NCBI RefSeq assembly: GCF_029784155.1
Contig: NC_073691.1
Coordinates: forward strand, 66,408,839 to 66,472,838
Length of the DNA: 64,000 nt
Direction: 5' to 3'
DNA from: Uranotaenia lowii
Taxonomy: Eukaryota > Arthropoda > Insecta > Diptera > Culicidae
Under the pieces are notes generated by a model. That model ran no database searches and was not told where the DNA came from. It was given only the letters and a program-made list of their open reading frames with translations. The position numbers were made by a program, and so were the translations under genes. How positions within the stretch are numbered: position 1 is the stretch's first letter; every line of letters begins with the position of its first letter. Positions 21,586 to 32,545 of the stretch are shown here, piece by piece.

Positions 21586-22449
21586 CAGTCCCCCCGCAAT
21601 CATTAGTCACTTAACGTATCCTTTCACCACAAAATGCTTATTTATTTGGGTGTTAGTTGACCAAATGTCTAGCTTTGCATGAATTTCAATCATTAAATGC
21701 TTCCTCTTTGGGATCAAATGTGTTTTTATTGTCAGTTTTGTTGAAAAACAACAGTATTTATCAAAACAATCAGCGATTTTCAAAACCACAATTATGGGTC
21801 AAAATTATAGCCCGTAACAATTATTAGTCAAATTGCTCACAATTATTAGTCACATAGAAGTCCATGGCAACAGCCGAATATCAACATGGAAATCATCGCG
21901 TTACTAACAAACATTCAGGGGCATTTTCTGATAGTATAAATTAAACGGGGTATTTGGGTCGAGCTATAGCAATCAAGAAATGTTTTGCTTTGCTAGCAAA
22001 AAAGTGACCCATGATTGTGTGAAAGTGTGTAGATGTTGTAACAATTATGGGTCAATTTTATTTTGCAAATAATTTTGAAATTTCGCGGTTTATTCGCTCA
22101 GTTTCATTTGGAAAACGTAAGCTCGTCCTTTTTGACCTGAAACCTATTTATTTTGTTGGAATTTTTCGGATACCCACATATGGGGCCTAACGGTTTAAAA
22201 TGTCAACCTTATAACATTGGAAATTTGTGCGATAGTTCAACAGATAATTATTAACGTATGATAAAAACTACTCTAACATCAATTTTACTGGTATCAAGCG
22301 CACACATAATATTATTAATCCATTTTTATGATATTATTGATAAACTTAAAATAGTAGTATGAAAAAAATTCAATTAATTTAGTAGATATCAGCAGTTCAA
22401 ATGGCCGGTGACTAATAATTGTGTGTGACCCATGATTGTGGGGGGACTG
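21586..22449. mobile_element. 864-bp TA-flanked element with CAGTCCCCCC ends
   Basis: The ends CAGTCCCCCCGCAATCAT and, inverted, CAGTCCCCCCACAATCAT form terminal inverted repeats of about 25 bp, with TA at 21584-21585 and 22450-22451. A CAGT start and TA target are typical of Tc1-like transposons. No transposase is encoded. The end word (AATCATTAGTCAC or AATTATGGGTCAA) recurs inside in both orientations near 21790, 21817, 21839, 22005, 22041 and 22413, as if marking transposase-binding sites. A truncated relative lies at 38755-38930. Confidence 0.85.
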
Positions 22450-23260
22450 TATATCAAGAAAATCTGGAATAAACGATAATTAATCAAAGTATGCAGCGAT
22501 ATTCCTCCGCATTCTCCTGTACGATCTCCAGTGAAATGTTTACAAAATTCCCTTAGATGCTTTGCTGAACCATAAGTGTTCGGATCGAATCTAGAAACCA
22601 CCTTTTGTAGCAGATTTTTACAATGCAGCTCAAAACTGAAAATTTTATTGTTAATATAAGGTACAATAGTTTTGAATATTTTAACTTACATTAGTAGTAA
22701 CAGGTGAAATACGATCCTGATTTATTTCCTTTATCTGCTCTTCGCAATTTTAATCTTACATCAATTCTCTAAAAGTAAGTTGTTATTTCAACCAAATCAA
22801 TATTTTAACAAATCATTTCTTACATTTTTCAAAAGCTCTTAATTTTAACTTAATATTCCCGTTGGGCTCTTAATTCAATATTTTTTCGATGTTGTTCGAT
22901 AACTGATAATCACGTTATTTTCGTTCCCGCCTTTTGGTTCCCGCCTATCGATTGACATATTTTCCTTATCTCTAATTACAGCTAAACAAGTTATAAACTG
23001 TGCTCAGTTTCAAAACAGTGGCGTCCACAATAAGTTTTTGATGATTGTGTAACTCTTTCAACAATACTTTAGGATATTTGTGTGATGAGTTTTTACAATG
23101 GTAAGACGTGTTTATTGAAAAAGAAACCCTTCATAAATAGTGAAAAGCTTAACTTTCAAATCTTCATATTTGATTTCAATATTCCAATGAATTAGCTAAA
23201 TTTTCAAGTCAAACTATTTAAGATTTTAGAAATATTTTTGATAAATTTGTCTATGTTTTT
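22450..23260. other. No gene recognised
   Basis: AT-rich DNA between the CAGTCCCCCC element and the helix-turn-helix fragment. It may include remains of the same transposon as that fragment, but no terminal repeats are visible. Confidence 0.4.
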
Positions 23261-23265
23261 CAATT

Positions 23266-23490
23266 CTAAATCTTTGATATTCTAATAACATAAAACTTAA
23301 ATTTGTTCCTGATTCCACTCCTACGCTTCGAATGCGGCTTCCGAGCCGTCGTCAATGTTTCCTTGTACTGCTTGATAACACGCCATACGGTATTTCTGGG
23401 CATTTTAAGCTGTTTAGCTAGCTTCGATGCCGACAACAATGGATTTTCAAGAAAACTGTGCACAATTTGATCTCTCCGTTCGACTTCCAT
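23266..23490 (-). pseudogene. N-terminal helix-turn-helix of a Tc1/mariner-type transposase
   Basis: The 74-codon frame starts MEVERRDQIVHSFLENP and contains SASKLAKQLKMPRNTVWRVI, a typical first helix-turn-helix of the paired-like DNA-binding region of mosquito Tc1/mariner transposases. It then reaches a basic KPHSKRRSG stretch, comparable to the linker between the two sub-domains. After about residue 62 the frame runs into AT-rich sequence (NKFKFYVIR...) with no second helix-turn-helix or catalytic domain, so the gene is cut off. It differs clearly from the ITmD37E copy at 19 kb, so it comes from another family. No terminal repeats were found. Confidence 0.6.
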
Positions 23491-23649
23491 GGCGGTTGTT
23501 TACAAAATGCTATCGTTTGGTGTTATGACATGAATACATGGTGAAAGGTTATGAATTTTCCGACACGTGGGTGAAAAAAGTTTCCAAATCCGTCCACTAG
23601 GAGCGCCACAATGAGCAAAAGAATTTGTTCCAATATTAAATGAAGCAGA

Positions 23650-24002
23650 CTTTAAAACAAGTCAAGCTGTAGCTTTATAATACAGTTGACTTAATCGAGT
23701 TGAATTTGCTGTTAGATTCTTTGGCAGAAAACGTTCATCGTGCCCCGATTAATGGTGATTATACTGCTCCAGTAGGGTTCTCATAATGCCCCTACGGTGA
23801 CTGATCTTCAGATTTTGGAAAAAAAAATTTATATGCCTTTTTTAAGGTTTTAAGTTACTTTTTCAAGTTTCAGCTAGTTACTAAGTAGAATTTTCCAGTG
23901 TCTGAACTCGAAACAATGCAGTAACTTACAAATTATATATGTTTTCTATGGTAAAATTAGCGTCCTTCTGAAGGTGGCCATTATGCCCTTATCTCCCCTA
24001 CT
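23650..24002 (+). mobile_element. Solo right part of the GGGGAGAT-type element
   Basis: The segment aligns with 14400-14748: CAAGTCAAGCTGTAGCTTTA, GTTGACTTAATCGAGT, then AGAACGTTCATCGTGCC-like words, and the end GGCCATTATGCCCTTATCTC. The tRNA-like part and left arm are absent. The end is followed by TA at 24002-24003. Confidence 0.7.
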
Positions 24003-24104
24003 GGCATAAAGATTCGAGCTCTCGTGAAAAACGATGCTCCAATACATTCAAGCGAAACAAGAAAATCATTTAAAGGGATTTTTATCCTTTTGCATAATTC
24101 ATCC

Positions 24105-24290
24105 TTAAAGCAAGAAAAAAAACAAAGTGCTGTCGAGAGTGAGAATCGAACTCAAAACACCATCTTGCCAATCCGACATCTTTACCAGTGTAGTACCAGA
24201 GTCGGATGGACTAGGGATAGTTGTCTTAGGCTTTCTGCCACTGTACACAGGGGTAAATGCACCTATGAAGCGATCAAAATTATTTGCGGA
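24105..24290 (-). mobile_element. tRNA-derived SINE-like sequence, minus strand
   Basis: On the minus strand a B-box-like GAGTTCGATTCTC (24153-24141) follows an A-box-like segment (CACTGGTAAAGATGTCGGA, near 24191). The core resembles the tRNA-like arms at 14271-14335. A T-run follows at 24123-24115 on that strand. There is no clear target duplication. Confidence 0.5.
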
Positions 24291-24299
24291 CAAACGTTT

Positions 24300-25970
24300 A
24301 ACAATAGACATTTGATGTCATCACAACATTTACTTACATAATTAATCAAGCACTCGCAAAATCCATCGGTAAGAAACCCTAAGTTCAGAAGACAAATATA
24401 CTCATATGCTTTTTATCTTATTTTTGTCTTGCTCTTTTACATGCAAAAGGAGTTTTTCATGAATTATCTACCAATAAGTCACTCAAACGCAACCAATTTT
24501 AATTTTTTTTTTTTTGGAGAATCATGGGCCACATAATGTGAGGTATCTTGGGCCACCTATATTTTGGTGTTTTTATGCACATTCATAACTTAATAAAAAT
24601 TTCTCCTATCTGTAAAATGTTCTTACGCCTAATAAAAAGTTATGAAAACTATTCTGTCAATTTAGTTCAATGCGATAGAGACGAACATAAATCTTATAGA
24701 AGGAATTTTGTCAAAAAGTTTGCTATCCAGGTTTTCGAAAGTATTCGATTTTTTTATTTCCTCAGCTGAAATTTCTTTAGAATTTATGAATGAATTATGA
24801 CATTGCAGTTTTAGGTCAACTCATAAACCTTCCATGTTTTTTGGTCAATTTGGATTTAAAATTTTTTTCAAAATTCAAAAAAATATACTTTTTTTTAAAA
24901 CAGTCGAACTTAGGGAAAATAATTTATAATTTGTTTTAAAAAATTGTCAAATTGTACGTTGGAAATGTATAATCTCTACCTTTTATCAATTTATCTTTTA
25001 TTACAAAGAAGTTATGGAGCAACTTGATAAAACCACAATAATTGAATTCGATTCTTAAATTCAATTTCGTATATGATCACCCTTTCAAAACCAAACTTAC
25101 CATCTTACTTATCTTAGTGAAAAAAAAAACCCATTCCCATAAAAACTGGTCCCATTTTACCAAATCGACATGAATCTTTTTACTCTCTCAAACCATTTTA
25201 TTTTTATTTTTTGTCGAAAACCACCCAGCAAAAGTCAGTGGTTACTGAGAGTGGCTCTGTGAAGAAAATGTACATACTCCTATCTAGGAACCAAAAAAAT
25301 ATCCCAAAACCACCAATCTCAACCCGAAGTCTCAAGCCACTCAAGTCGAAAAGTCAAAACGAGAATAACTCCGAGAGAGGGAAAAAACAAATTCCATACG
25401 GACGGCTCTGCGGGGGAGCCGAAGGTATAAATTTGGTGAAATAAATTGCTAAATTGATATTTAGAGGATTCCACTTTCACCGACACACATACTCAGAAAG
25501 GGAGAACGTCAGACTCAAGGAGTATTTCTCAACTATAGCCTTTCCACTTGAGAAGAACGTTCGAAAGATCCCGCCCGAAAGAGCGTCTGCCAGAATGGGG
25601 GTGTATTTTTCACCCTGTAAGGGAAAAGGGTTCTCCATTTGTATGGGAGCGGGGGAGGAAAAGTTTTCTTTCCGTTATTTATCTTCTTGAAATTATGTTC
25701 CGGTTCATTTTTCCTACCCGTCCCATTAAAGTGAATCACATAAGTACGTGTGTGAAATGATATAGTGTTGATATTTGGGGAATTTTGTTCAGAGTCCATG
25801 ATTGGATTAGACGAGCTTTAATAAACTGAAATGTTTGTTAGGGTCAAAAAAAAAGGGTCCAAATTTAATCATGATCTATAAAATTCTTTAAAATTTAAGT
25901 GCATGCACGTCGAGTGCTGTGTCTCCATGGAACCAATGGGCCAACTCGTTATATACTCATCCGTATATAT
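24300..25970. other. No gene recognised
   Basis: To about 25200 the sequence is AT-rich. 25210-25800 is richer in purines and GC, and holds shadow frames on both strands (25211-25444, 25454-25690, 25533-25799) without domains. It could be a conserved non-coding or untranslated segment, but nothing supports a gene. Confidence 0.35.
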
Positions 25971-26753
25971 GTACATTATAGTGCCCCAAATGACCCGACT
26001 TTTGAAAAAGTTATGCGCTGCAAGCTAAAATTGATGCTAGTCCTAGTACAAGATCTCATGCCAAATTTGGGCCACATCGGATCACGGGAAGGGGTCGCTC
26101 AACGAGCCTGAAGTTTGTATGGGATTTTCAGACATTTTGTTCGAGAGAAACATGAAAAACCAGTCATCAATAACTTTGGTTTCGGTCGGCCGATTTCTTT
26201 CAAAAATGGGTTTTCTTAAAGCCTAAACTATGAAAAATATTTCATCCGAAGACTGCATTTCGATAAGAGTGAAGATAAAAAAGTTATTAGGCTTCAAAAA
26301 TGGGATAACGTTTTTAACGGTGGTATTCATCACTGTTAATGAGGCGTCAATATGTTCGACCGCTCCGACTCTTAAACAGTGATGACTACCATCCTTAAAA
26401 TAGTTAGCCCACTTTTGAAGCCTCATAACTATTTTATCTTAACTCTTTTCGAAATGCAGTCTTCTGATGAAATATTTTTTATCTTCAGGCTTTAAGAAAA
26501 CCCGTTTTTGAAAGAAATCGGCCGACGGGAACCAAAGTTATTGAGGAAGAACTGGTTTTTCATGTTTCTCCCGAACAAAATGTCTGAAAATCCCATACAA
26601 ACTTCAGGCTCGTTGAGCGACCCCTTCCCGTGATCCGATCTGGCCAAAATTTGGCATGAGATCTTGTACTAGGCCTAGGCTCAATTTTAGCCTGCAGCGC
26701 ATAACATTTCACAGGTTTTGATTTTCCCATACAAATTTGGGGCAGTCTAATGT
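25971..26753. repeat. 783-bp foldback (inverted repeat, arms about 365 bp)
   Basis: Left and right halves are inverted copies centred near 26357. ATCGGATCACGGGAAGGGG (26076) pairs with CCCCTTCCCGTGATCCGAT (ending 26639), GTACATTA (25972) with its inverse near 26745-26752, and TCATCACTGTT (26328) with AACAGTGATGA (26375). The loop is about 35-40 bases. No coding capacity is seen. A single copy of one arm is at 53870-54110 and a worn copy at 480-960. Confidence 0.85.
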
Positions 26754-26878
26754 ACTTACACCCTAAACTCCACCTGGGGCCTAGGACCATTTCCCAAACC
26801 GATACCTGCCTTAAGGGAATACTTCGGAAGGGGGTCTAATTCACGCATACGCGCTACTCATGCAACACTCGGTTAAGA

Positions 26879-28317
26879 TTCAGGATGTTCAATGAGCGCG
26901 GCTTTCACTGCTACATTAGGGATGCCATCCGGACCCGGAGTTTTGGAACATCCTGAAATATTTCGGTCATCACTGCAAAAGTACGTGGATGCCATACGAC
27001 GTGTCATCGAAGGGGCAGACGAAGCCAGACTGAAGAAGAGGAGAGGAGATCGGTTTTGCACAGTGGTCACCCTTGACATGAAGAATGCCTTCAACACCGT
27101 CAGTTGGGTAGCGATTGTGTCGTCGCTCATTCATCTGAGGATTTCGGCATATATCTATAGGATGGTGGAGTGTTACTTTCGTAACCGTCAACTACAGTAT
27201 ATGACCAGCGAGGGACTGGAAACAGTGAGTGTCTTGGCAAGGGTTCCACAAGGATCGATACATGGCCTGGTATTGTGGAACATTGTCTACGACGAACTGC
27301 TGAGGCTGCGTCTCCCCACGGGAGTGAGACTTGTGGGATTCGCCGACGACGTGGTTCTCCTGGCATCGGACCCATCAACCGGAGAGGTCCAGCTACTTGC
27401 CATAGCAGCTATTGAGAAGGTGGAAAGTTGGATGCGCTCTAAGAGCTTGCGTCTGGCTCACCAAAAGATCGAGATGGTGCTCCAATCCAAGCGTGCGATC
27501 AAGTACCGGGGGGTGATGATCGACGACCGGCTGAGCTTTACGGCCCACGTCGACTACGCCTGCAAAAGAGCGGCAATGGCGACAGCAGCCCTCTCACGGG
27601 CCATGTCGAATATCTCGGCGATCCGATGCAGCAGAAGGAGGGTCCTGGCAAGTGTGACCTCGTCCATTTTGCGGTACGGAGCGGCAGCCTTGAGCAGGCA
27701 GTGTAACCTGCAAAAGCTCAACAGTGTGCAGCGGCTGATAAAACTTGTAAAAAATCAGTGCATACCGCACGGTGTCCTCTGTGGCTGCTGATGTTGTGAC
27801 GGGGGTCATGCCCATCTCGGTCTAGCTAGAGGAAGATATCTTCTGCTACGGGCACAGGCACATGGCCGATGTGCGGAAACATGCCAGAGAAGCCTCGATA
27901 TCCAACTGGCAGCACCAGTGGAACAGCTCGAAACGTTGCCGAATTACTCATTGCTTGTTCCCTAACGTCGGATCCTGGATGAATCGGAGACATGGAGAGG
28001 TGGATTTCTGCATGACACTGTTCTTGACTGGTCACGGGTGCTTCAAGCAATACCACCATCGGTTTGGACACGTTGTCCATTCTGCCCAACCTGCGGTGAT
28101 ACAGTAGAGACACCAGAGTATGTAGTGTTCAACTGTCCGACCTTCGAAGGGGTACGCGCTAACATGCTTGCCGCCTGCGTACCAGACACGACAGCCAACA
28201 ACATCGTGCGGAGGATGTGCCAATACTTGGCGCGTGGTTAGCGATGGATTCACCCGGATCATGACTGCCCTGCAGAGGAGTTGGAACAAGCACGATTTCG
28301 CAACCGGTGTAGGGTGA
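26879..28317 (+). mobile_element. R1-clade non-LTR retrotransposon, 5' truncated, with inverted 5' end
   Basis: The sense part from 26946 encodes reverse transcriptase of the R1 clade. The first about 67 bp (26879-26945) is the directly preceding part of the same gene in inverted orientation: the minus strand reads TPGPDGIPNVAVKAALIEHP. The two parts share the 12 bp GAACATCCTGAA, present as an inverted repeat at 26879-26890 and 26946-26957. This matches the outcome of twin priming during target-primed reverse transcription. The gene breaks into several frames, so the element is dead. Confidence 0.85.
26946..28317 (+). pseudogene. R1-like ORF2: reverse transcriptase and C-terminal zinc knuckle, broken
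   Basis: This would copy element RNA into DNA at the target site. The frame to 27791 holds LDMKNAFNTVSW (motif A Asp), VPQGSIHGLVLWNIVYDELL (a worn form of the usual 'PQGSILGP' motif) and FADDVVLLAS (motif C). It goes out of frame near 27730-27760. A second frame continues to a TAG after 'MPISV' near 27824 and then to about 28060. A third frame (28038-28241) carries CPTCGDTVETPEYVVFNCP, the Cys-His knuckle typical near the R1 C-terminus. A fourth ends with RIMTALQRSWNKHDF and stops at 28315-28317. The endonuclease half is missing through 5' truncation. Confidence 0.88.
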
Positions 28318-28329
28318 CTCCTCCTTCGG

Positions 28330-28745
28330 GGAGCATCTTAGTACAGTGCGTCCGATCCTGGCAGTAAAACATACAAAGATAAGACGCGCGTTGTACAGGA
28401 TACCCCCAACGTTGCCGTCGCGGAGTATCCGAGTCGAACGCGCCCTCTGTGACGGAGGCTGAGGGAATAAGACAAGACCCTCTCCGCAGTCGAACTCGCA
28501 GGGGGAAGAGTATTCACGTCGTGGAAGTACGTCAAGTCGGGTAGGATGACATCACCGTCGGGATTCATCTGAGTTGCAAGCGTGAAAGACCCGTACGTGT
28601 GCTGTGACAGGCGCGGATAAGCTGCTGAATGAATGAAAATTGATAGGTGGAAAGGTCAAAGCTAGAGCGCTTTGGGTAGAAGAAACGAATAGTTGGTGAA
28701 AATGTGAGCTAGGATTAGTCTTGAATCGTAACAAGAGGCATGGTA
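28330..28745. repeat. Probable R1-element 3' region, shared with 39.5-40.1 kb
   Basis: Directly after the R1-like gene, the reverse complement of this segment aligns with blocks at 39520-40140: CTTATCTTTGTATG, CGCGTTCGACTCGGATACTC and TTACGATTCAAGACTAA. It is therefore a repeat, most simply the 3' untranslated part of the R1 family. No poly-A tail is evident. Confidence 0.55.
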
Positions 28746-28749
28746 TATT

Positions 28750-31540
28750 ATTGAATAAGCCCGGATTTATTAAATTTGCCTGGATATTGCGCGCATTGTT
28801 GGTCGACAGTTTTGAAATCAAATGTCCAGCCCGGCTACGTGCTATAAAAATTCTGGCTACCTCAGGATACTACTACTAACTTAAAACTGAATTGATGTGA
28901 GGTGCCAATCCAAACTAGTCACCAACTTTATTTGCATTTTTATTCGAAGCAGTAATTTTTGCATACAGGTGTCCAATCTTTCCACCGGTGTCCCCGAAGC
29001 TACTCTTAAACCACTTATCAAACCATCCAGCAGGGAAAAGTTTACCAAGCCTAGTCGACTGTCTGAGTTTAATATAAGGTAGGCAGATTGGTACAACAGC
29101 TTCCTTCACAGAAGAAGGATACAAATCAGCTGCCGTTCGCTACACGGCTCCAAATCAGAGAGTCTGACTGAATAACGATATGACGAGAGAAAGAACGACA
29201 CAAACAATCACATCACTTTTTGGTTGATGGGAAAAAATAAGGGTAACGAGCAATAGTGCAACAAAAAAATAATAAAAAAAATGCAAACCGATCCTCGGGA
29301 AGCTGGAAAGTGAACGAGCCGTCTGCCGTTTTTGACATAAATAGGCGGATTCTGTCGCTGTGTGTTTGGTGCTCTTTATCTACACAGCCCTGCTGCAAGG
29401 CTGGAAAAATGCAAACACCACCACTCCTTCCCCATTCCAATATGGACGAAGCGATGAGGTCGGCAGCTGGAAAGGGGTTTTGATTGTGTTTCTAGAATGT
29501 GTGACAGCGAAAAATCTGTTCACCATTCCTTCGGTTTTCCTTTCCCCGGATGGCTTCCGGTGTTTGCTTCCTTCCTCTCTCGTATTGGAGGCTGATGATT
29601 TTTGCCAAGCTTGACGAGCCGGCAACAATAATAAGGAAATCTAGGAAAAATCTGCCCCTCCGTTGATTGTGAGGGATTACAATCGGCTGTTGTAAAATAA
29701 AATTTGAAAGAAATGTTAAGTGTTTGTGGGAGAGTCCTTAACTTTAAATCCAAAACATAAAATAATTTTTAAACTTTAACAAAAAAATATACAACCATTG
29801 TGACATTGTAGGAACATTGTCATCCCTACCTTATGTCGGTTCGGATCAAGTTGACGGCGAGAAATGGAATGAAATTTGTTATTTGTGTTATAATAATATG
29901 AAAACCCTCAATAAGTTTTGTTTGTTTCGGAGAACTTCCGAGATGAGGCTGGGACGTTTTGGGGACGAGGACTGATTATGGGGAGAGAAAAAGCCGGAGC
30001 TACCTTCAACTTGTTGTAGGACTAGGACCAGCCTGATACTCTAGCTTGCTAGCTTTGGCTAACGATATGTGAAAACTTTTATGTTCCAGAATTATAAATA
30101 TATGAGCATGTTGGCACACACAGTTTGCTGCATATCATTAAATTATCGTTTGATGTTTTGAAACGAAAGAAATACTTTCGACTGTATCAATTTGGTTTGT
30201 CGGGGGTTTCATTTGGTATGCTAATAGTTCCTGTCAATGTCAAATTTTCCGTATTAGTGTTGTAAATATTCGATTTTTATGAGAATAAAAATATAAATTC
30301 TATTATACGTAGTTATATACCTACTGTCTATTAAAGTTAAAATGTATTTTTTTGGATTCCGTTAAACTATATCAGTTAGCCATGAATCCACTTTTGGCAA
30401 CACAGCTAACCTTTGTGTAATTATATTCTTATGCTGTTTTGATATACGTTCTGTACACATTATAGAAATATCGTATGAATGTTGAAAAAAATGTATTTTC
30501 CTACATACATACATAAATAAATTTTATTTATTTCTAAATCGACGAAAACTACACCTATTGGGCGTTATCCGACACCGTATTCGAACTTATCGGAAGAATG
30601 CAAGAGAGCGCAAGATTTTGCTGTCTTGGCCTTCAAATCGTTGCCAGCGACAATGTTTTCCACTTCTATTCTATCATTGGTCAATATTACTCAATTCTCA
30701 TTTGATTTTCAGCCATCTGGATTCACTGCTGGTTGCAGAGAGAACGATGATTCTCTCACTTGAAGCCCGCGCTGAAGCAAAATCATATCAAAATTTACAA
30801 ACGTGGCGGACTTTCTGTCATATCTGATTTAAGCTGACTTCAGACGACATTTTATACAATCTTTTCACTATGCAGTTGGAATTGCGGTTTACAACGCCAT
30901 TGTAAACGACTTAAGTTATCATTTCTGATTACGATGCTGGGAATGTTAGGTCAGATCCACTTTAACCCTTCACTGCATATACAGTAGAACGTGTGTAGTA
31001 GGTGCATAATGCTTTACGATATTTACAACACAGTCAATCATGCTTCAAAACGAAATCGAACCTATTCTCAGCGAGGACCTTATATAAATGCACTCTACAC
31101 TAGCGATTGCTAGTTCCACCAGAGATTGTCAATACACGAATTGCCCAATCGTGGGTCTCAACACCTCCTCTCAATTCGCAGATAGAGCATGTTGAATACC
31201 ATCGTCGACTGTCGAGCATTCCGCAGCACCAACAACTTCTTTCAGCCTTCAAAAACAAGCATGCACATGCTAATCGCAACCCAGCTACAATGTACGAGAA
31301 TAATTTTTTCGACTTGCATCTTCATGGCCTTTCGCTCTGTTACTCCAAAGCTTTCGTTCAGCAGTTCAGTAGCATGCGTCCAAACTGGCTATAATGAATT
31401 GCTGAAGTTGTTGGAAACTCACCGTCACCCAAAACACCTCCTCCAAAGTCTAGAGGCTTGGATAACTTCACGCGTGCTAACTGCAGCATAGCTCCACGAC
31501 TCGAGAGTAACCTACTCGACAAACAGCTTCTTTAAATCTC
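28750..31540. other. No gene recognised
   Basis: 28880-29640 has mixed composition with overlapping frames on both strands (28881, 28915, 29213, 29256, 29360, 29380) and no domain. 29700-30560 is AT-rich. 31100-31540, upstream of the CR1 element, has frames at 31107 and 31189 that may be worn-out 5' parts of that element, but I cannot align them to a known domain. Confidence 0.35.
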
Positions 31541-31543
31541 CGA

Positions 31544-32545
31544 TTGAGGATAATCCTCCATCTGGAGCATTCGGACCTGACCAATCGAGAGTCCTCCTCC
31601 CGGGCCTCTAAGCATCTGCGGTTGCTCCAGCTGACCAGGTTTCAGTCGAACTCTGCGCTGCCCTATTGTGGATCCTGGGACTCCTCCCGGCTGTCGAGCG
31701 TGAGATCACGCATGCTGACCGCTGCTTGGATCGTGACGGTATCCGCTGGTTTATACCAGATCTGCAGCATAACGAACAACAATCAGCGTTTCTTAGACCT
31801 TGCGTTTGTAACCGATCCCGCCAACGTTTCAATTTTCGAATCACCCGTTCCAATAATTCCTGTAGATCGTCATCATAAACCGCTTATCTTATGCTTCGAA
31901 ATTGATCAAGAACTGAGCCCCTTAGAAGAGCCCATCGGAGAACTTGATTTTGATTTCAATAGGTGTAACTTCGATCTGGTTGCAGCTGCACTCGACTCAA
32001 CAAACTGGGAATTTCTGGAAGAAGCAAGCAATGCGGAGTCCGCCGTTGAATTTTTCTATTTTAAAATTTACTCTATTTTCAAACAAAATGTACCCCTGAA
32101 GCGCCAGCAGAGAATCAAATCAACGAAGCATGCCTGGTGGAATGCCGACCTTAGAAGATTACGTAATCAGCTACGAAAGGCCCGAAAACTTTTTAATCGG
32201 TATCGTTCTGAAAATTGTAGATGTCACCTTAGACTCCTGGAATGTGAATTTAAAAATCTGAACAACGTGCTCTACCGCCAACACATCTTGCGTCTCCAGC
32301 AAAACCTCAAAAAAGATCCCTCATCATTTTGGAAGCTTTTCAACAACAAGAAGCGTAACGCCACCATCCCTGCAGATGTGAACTTTAATGGTGTCACTGC
32401 TAATAGTCCAACCGAGTCGGCTAATATGTTTGCAGACTTTTTCCGAAGTGTGTATTGCTCTGCTGATGTATGCCAAGACAACAGCTACCTAGACTCTTTG
32501 CCTTCCTATGATATTAATTTGCCCTTACCGCGCTTCTCTGAACAA
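31544..32545 (+). pseudogene. CR1 ORF2 fragment: end of endonuclease and linker
   Basis: The recognisable part begins near 31735 with SAGLYQICSITNNNQRFLDL, followed by FVTDP and VDRHHKPLIL, which matches the last endonuclease motif (an Asp-His-x-Pro-like site). Next comes the linker with AWWNADLRRLRNQLRKARKL and SFWKLFNNKK, characteristic of CR1-like ORF2 between endonuclease and reverse transcriptase. The residues before 31735 do not read as the rest of the endonuclease, so the 5' part is lost or scrambled. The frame ends by a +1 shift near 32545, after which the reverse transcriptase continues in the next frame. Confidence 0.78.
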
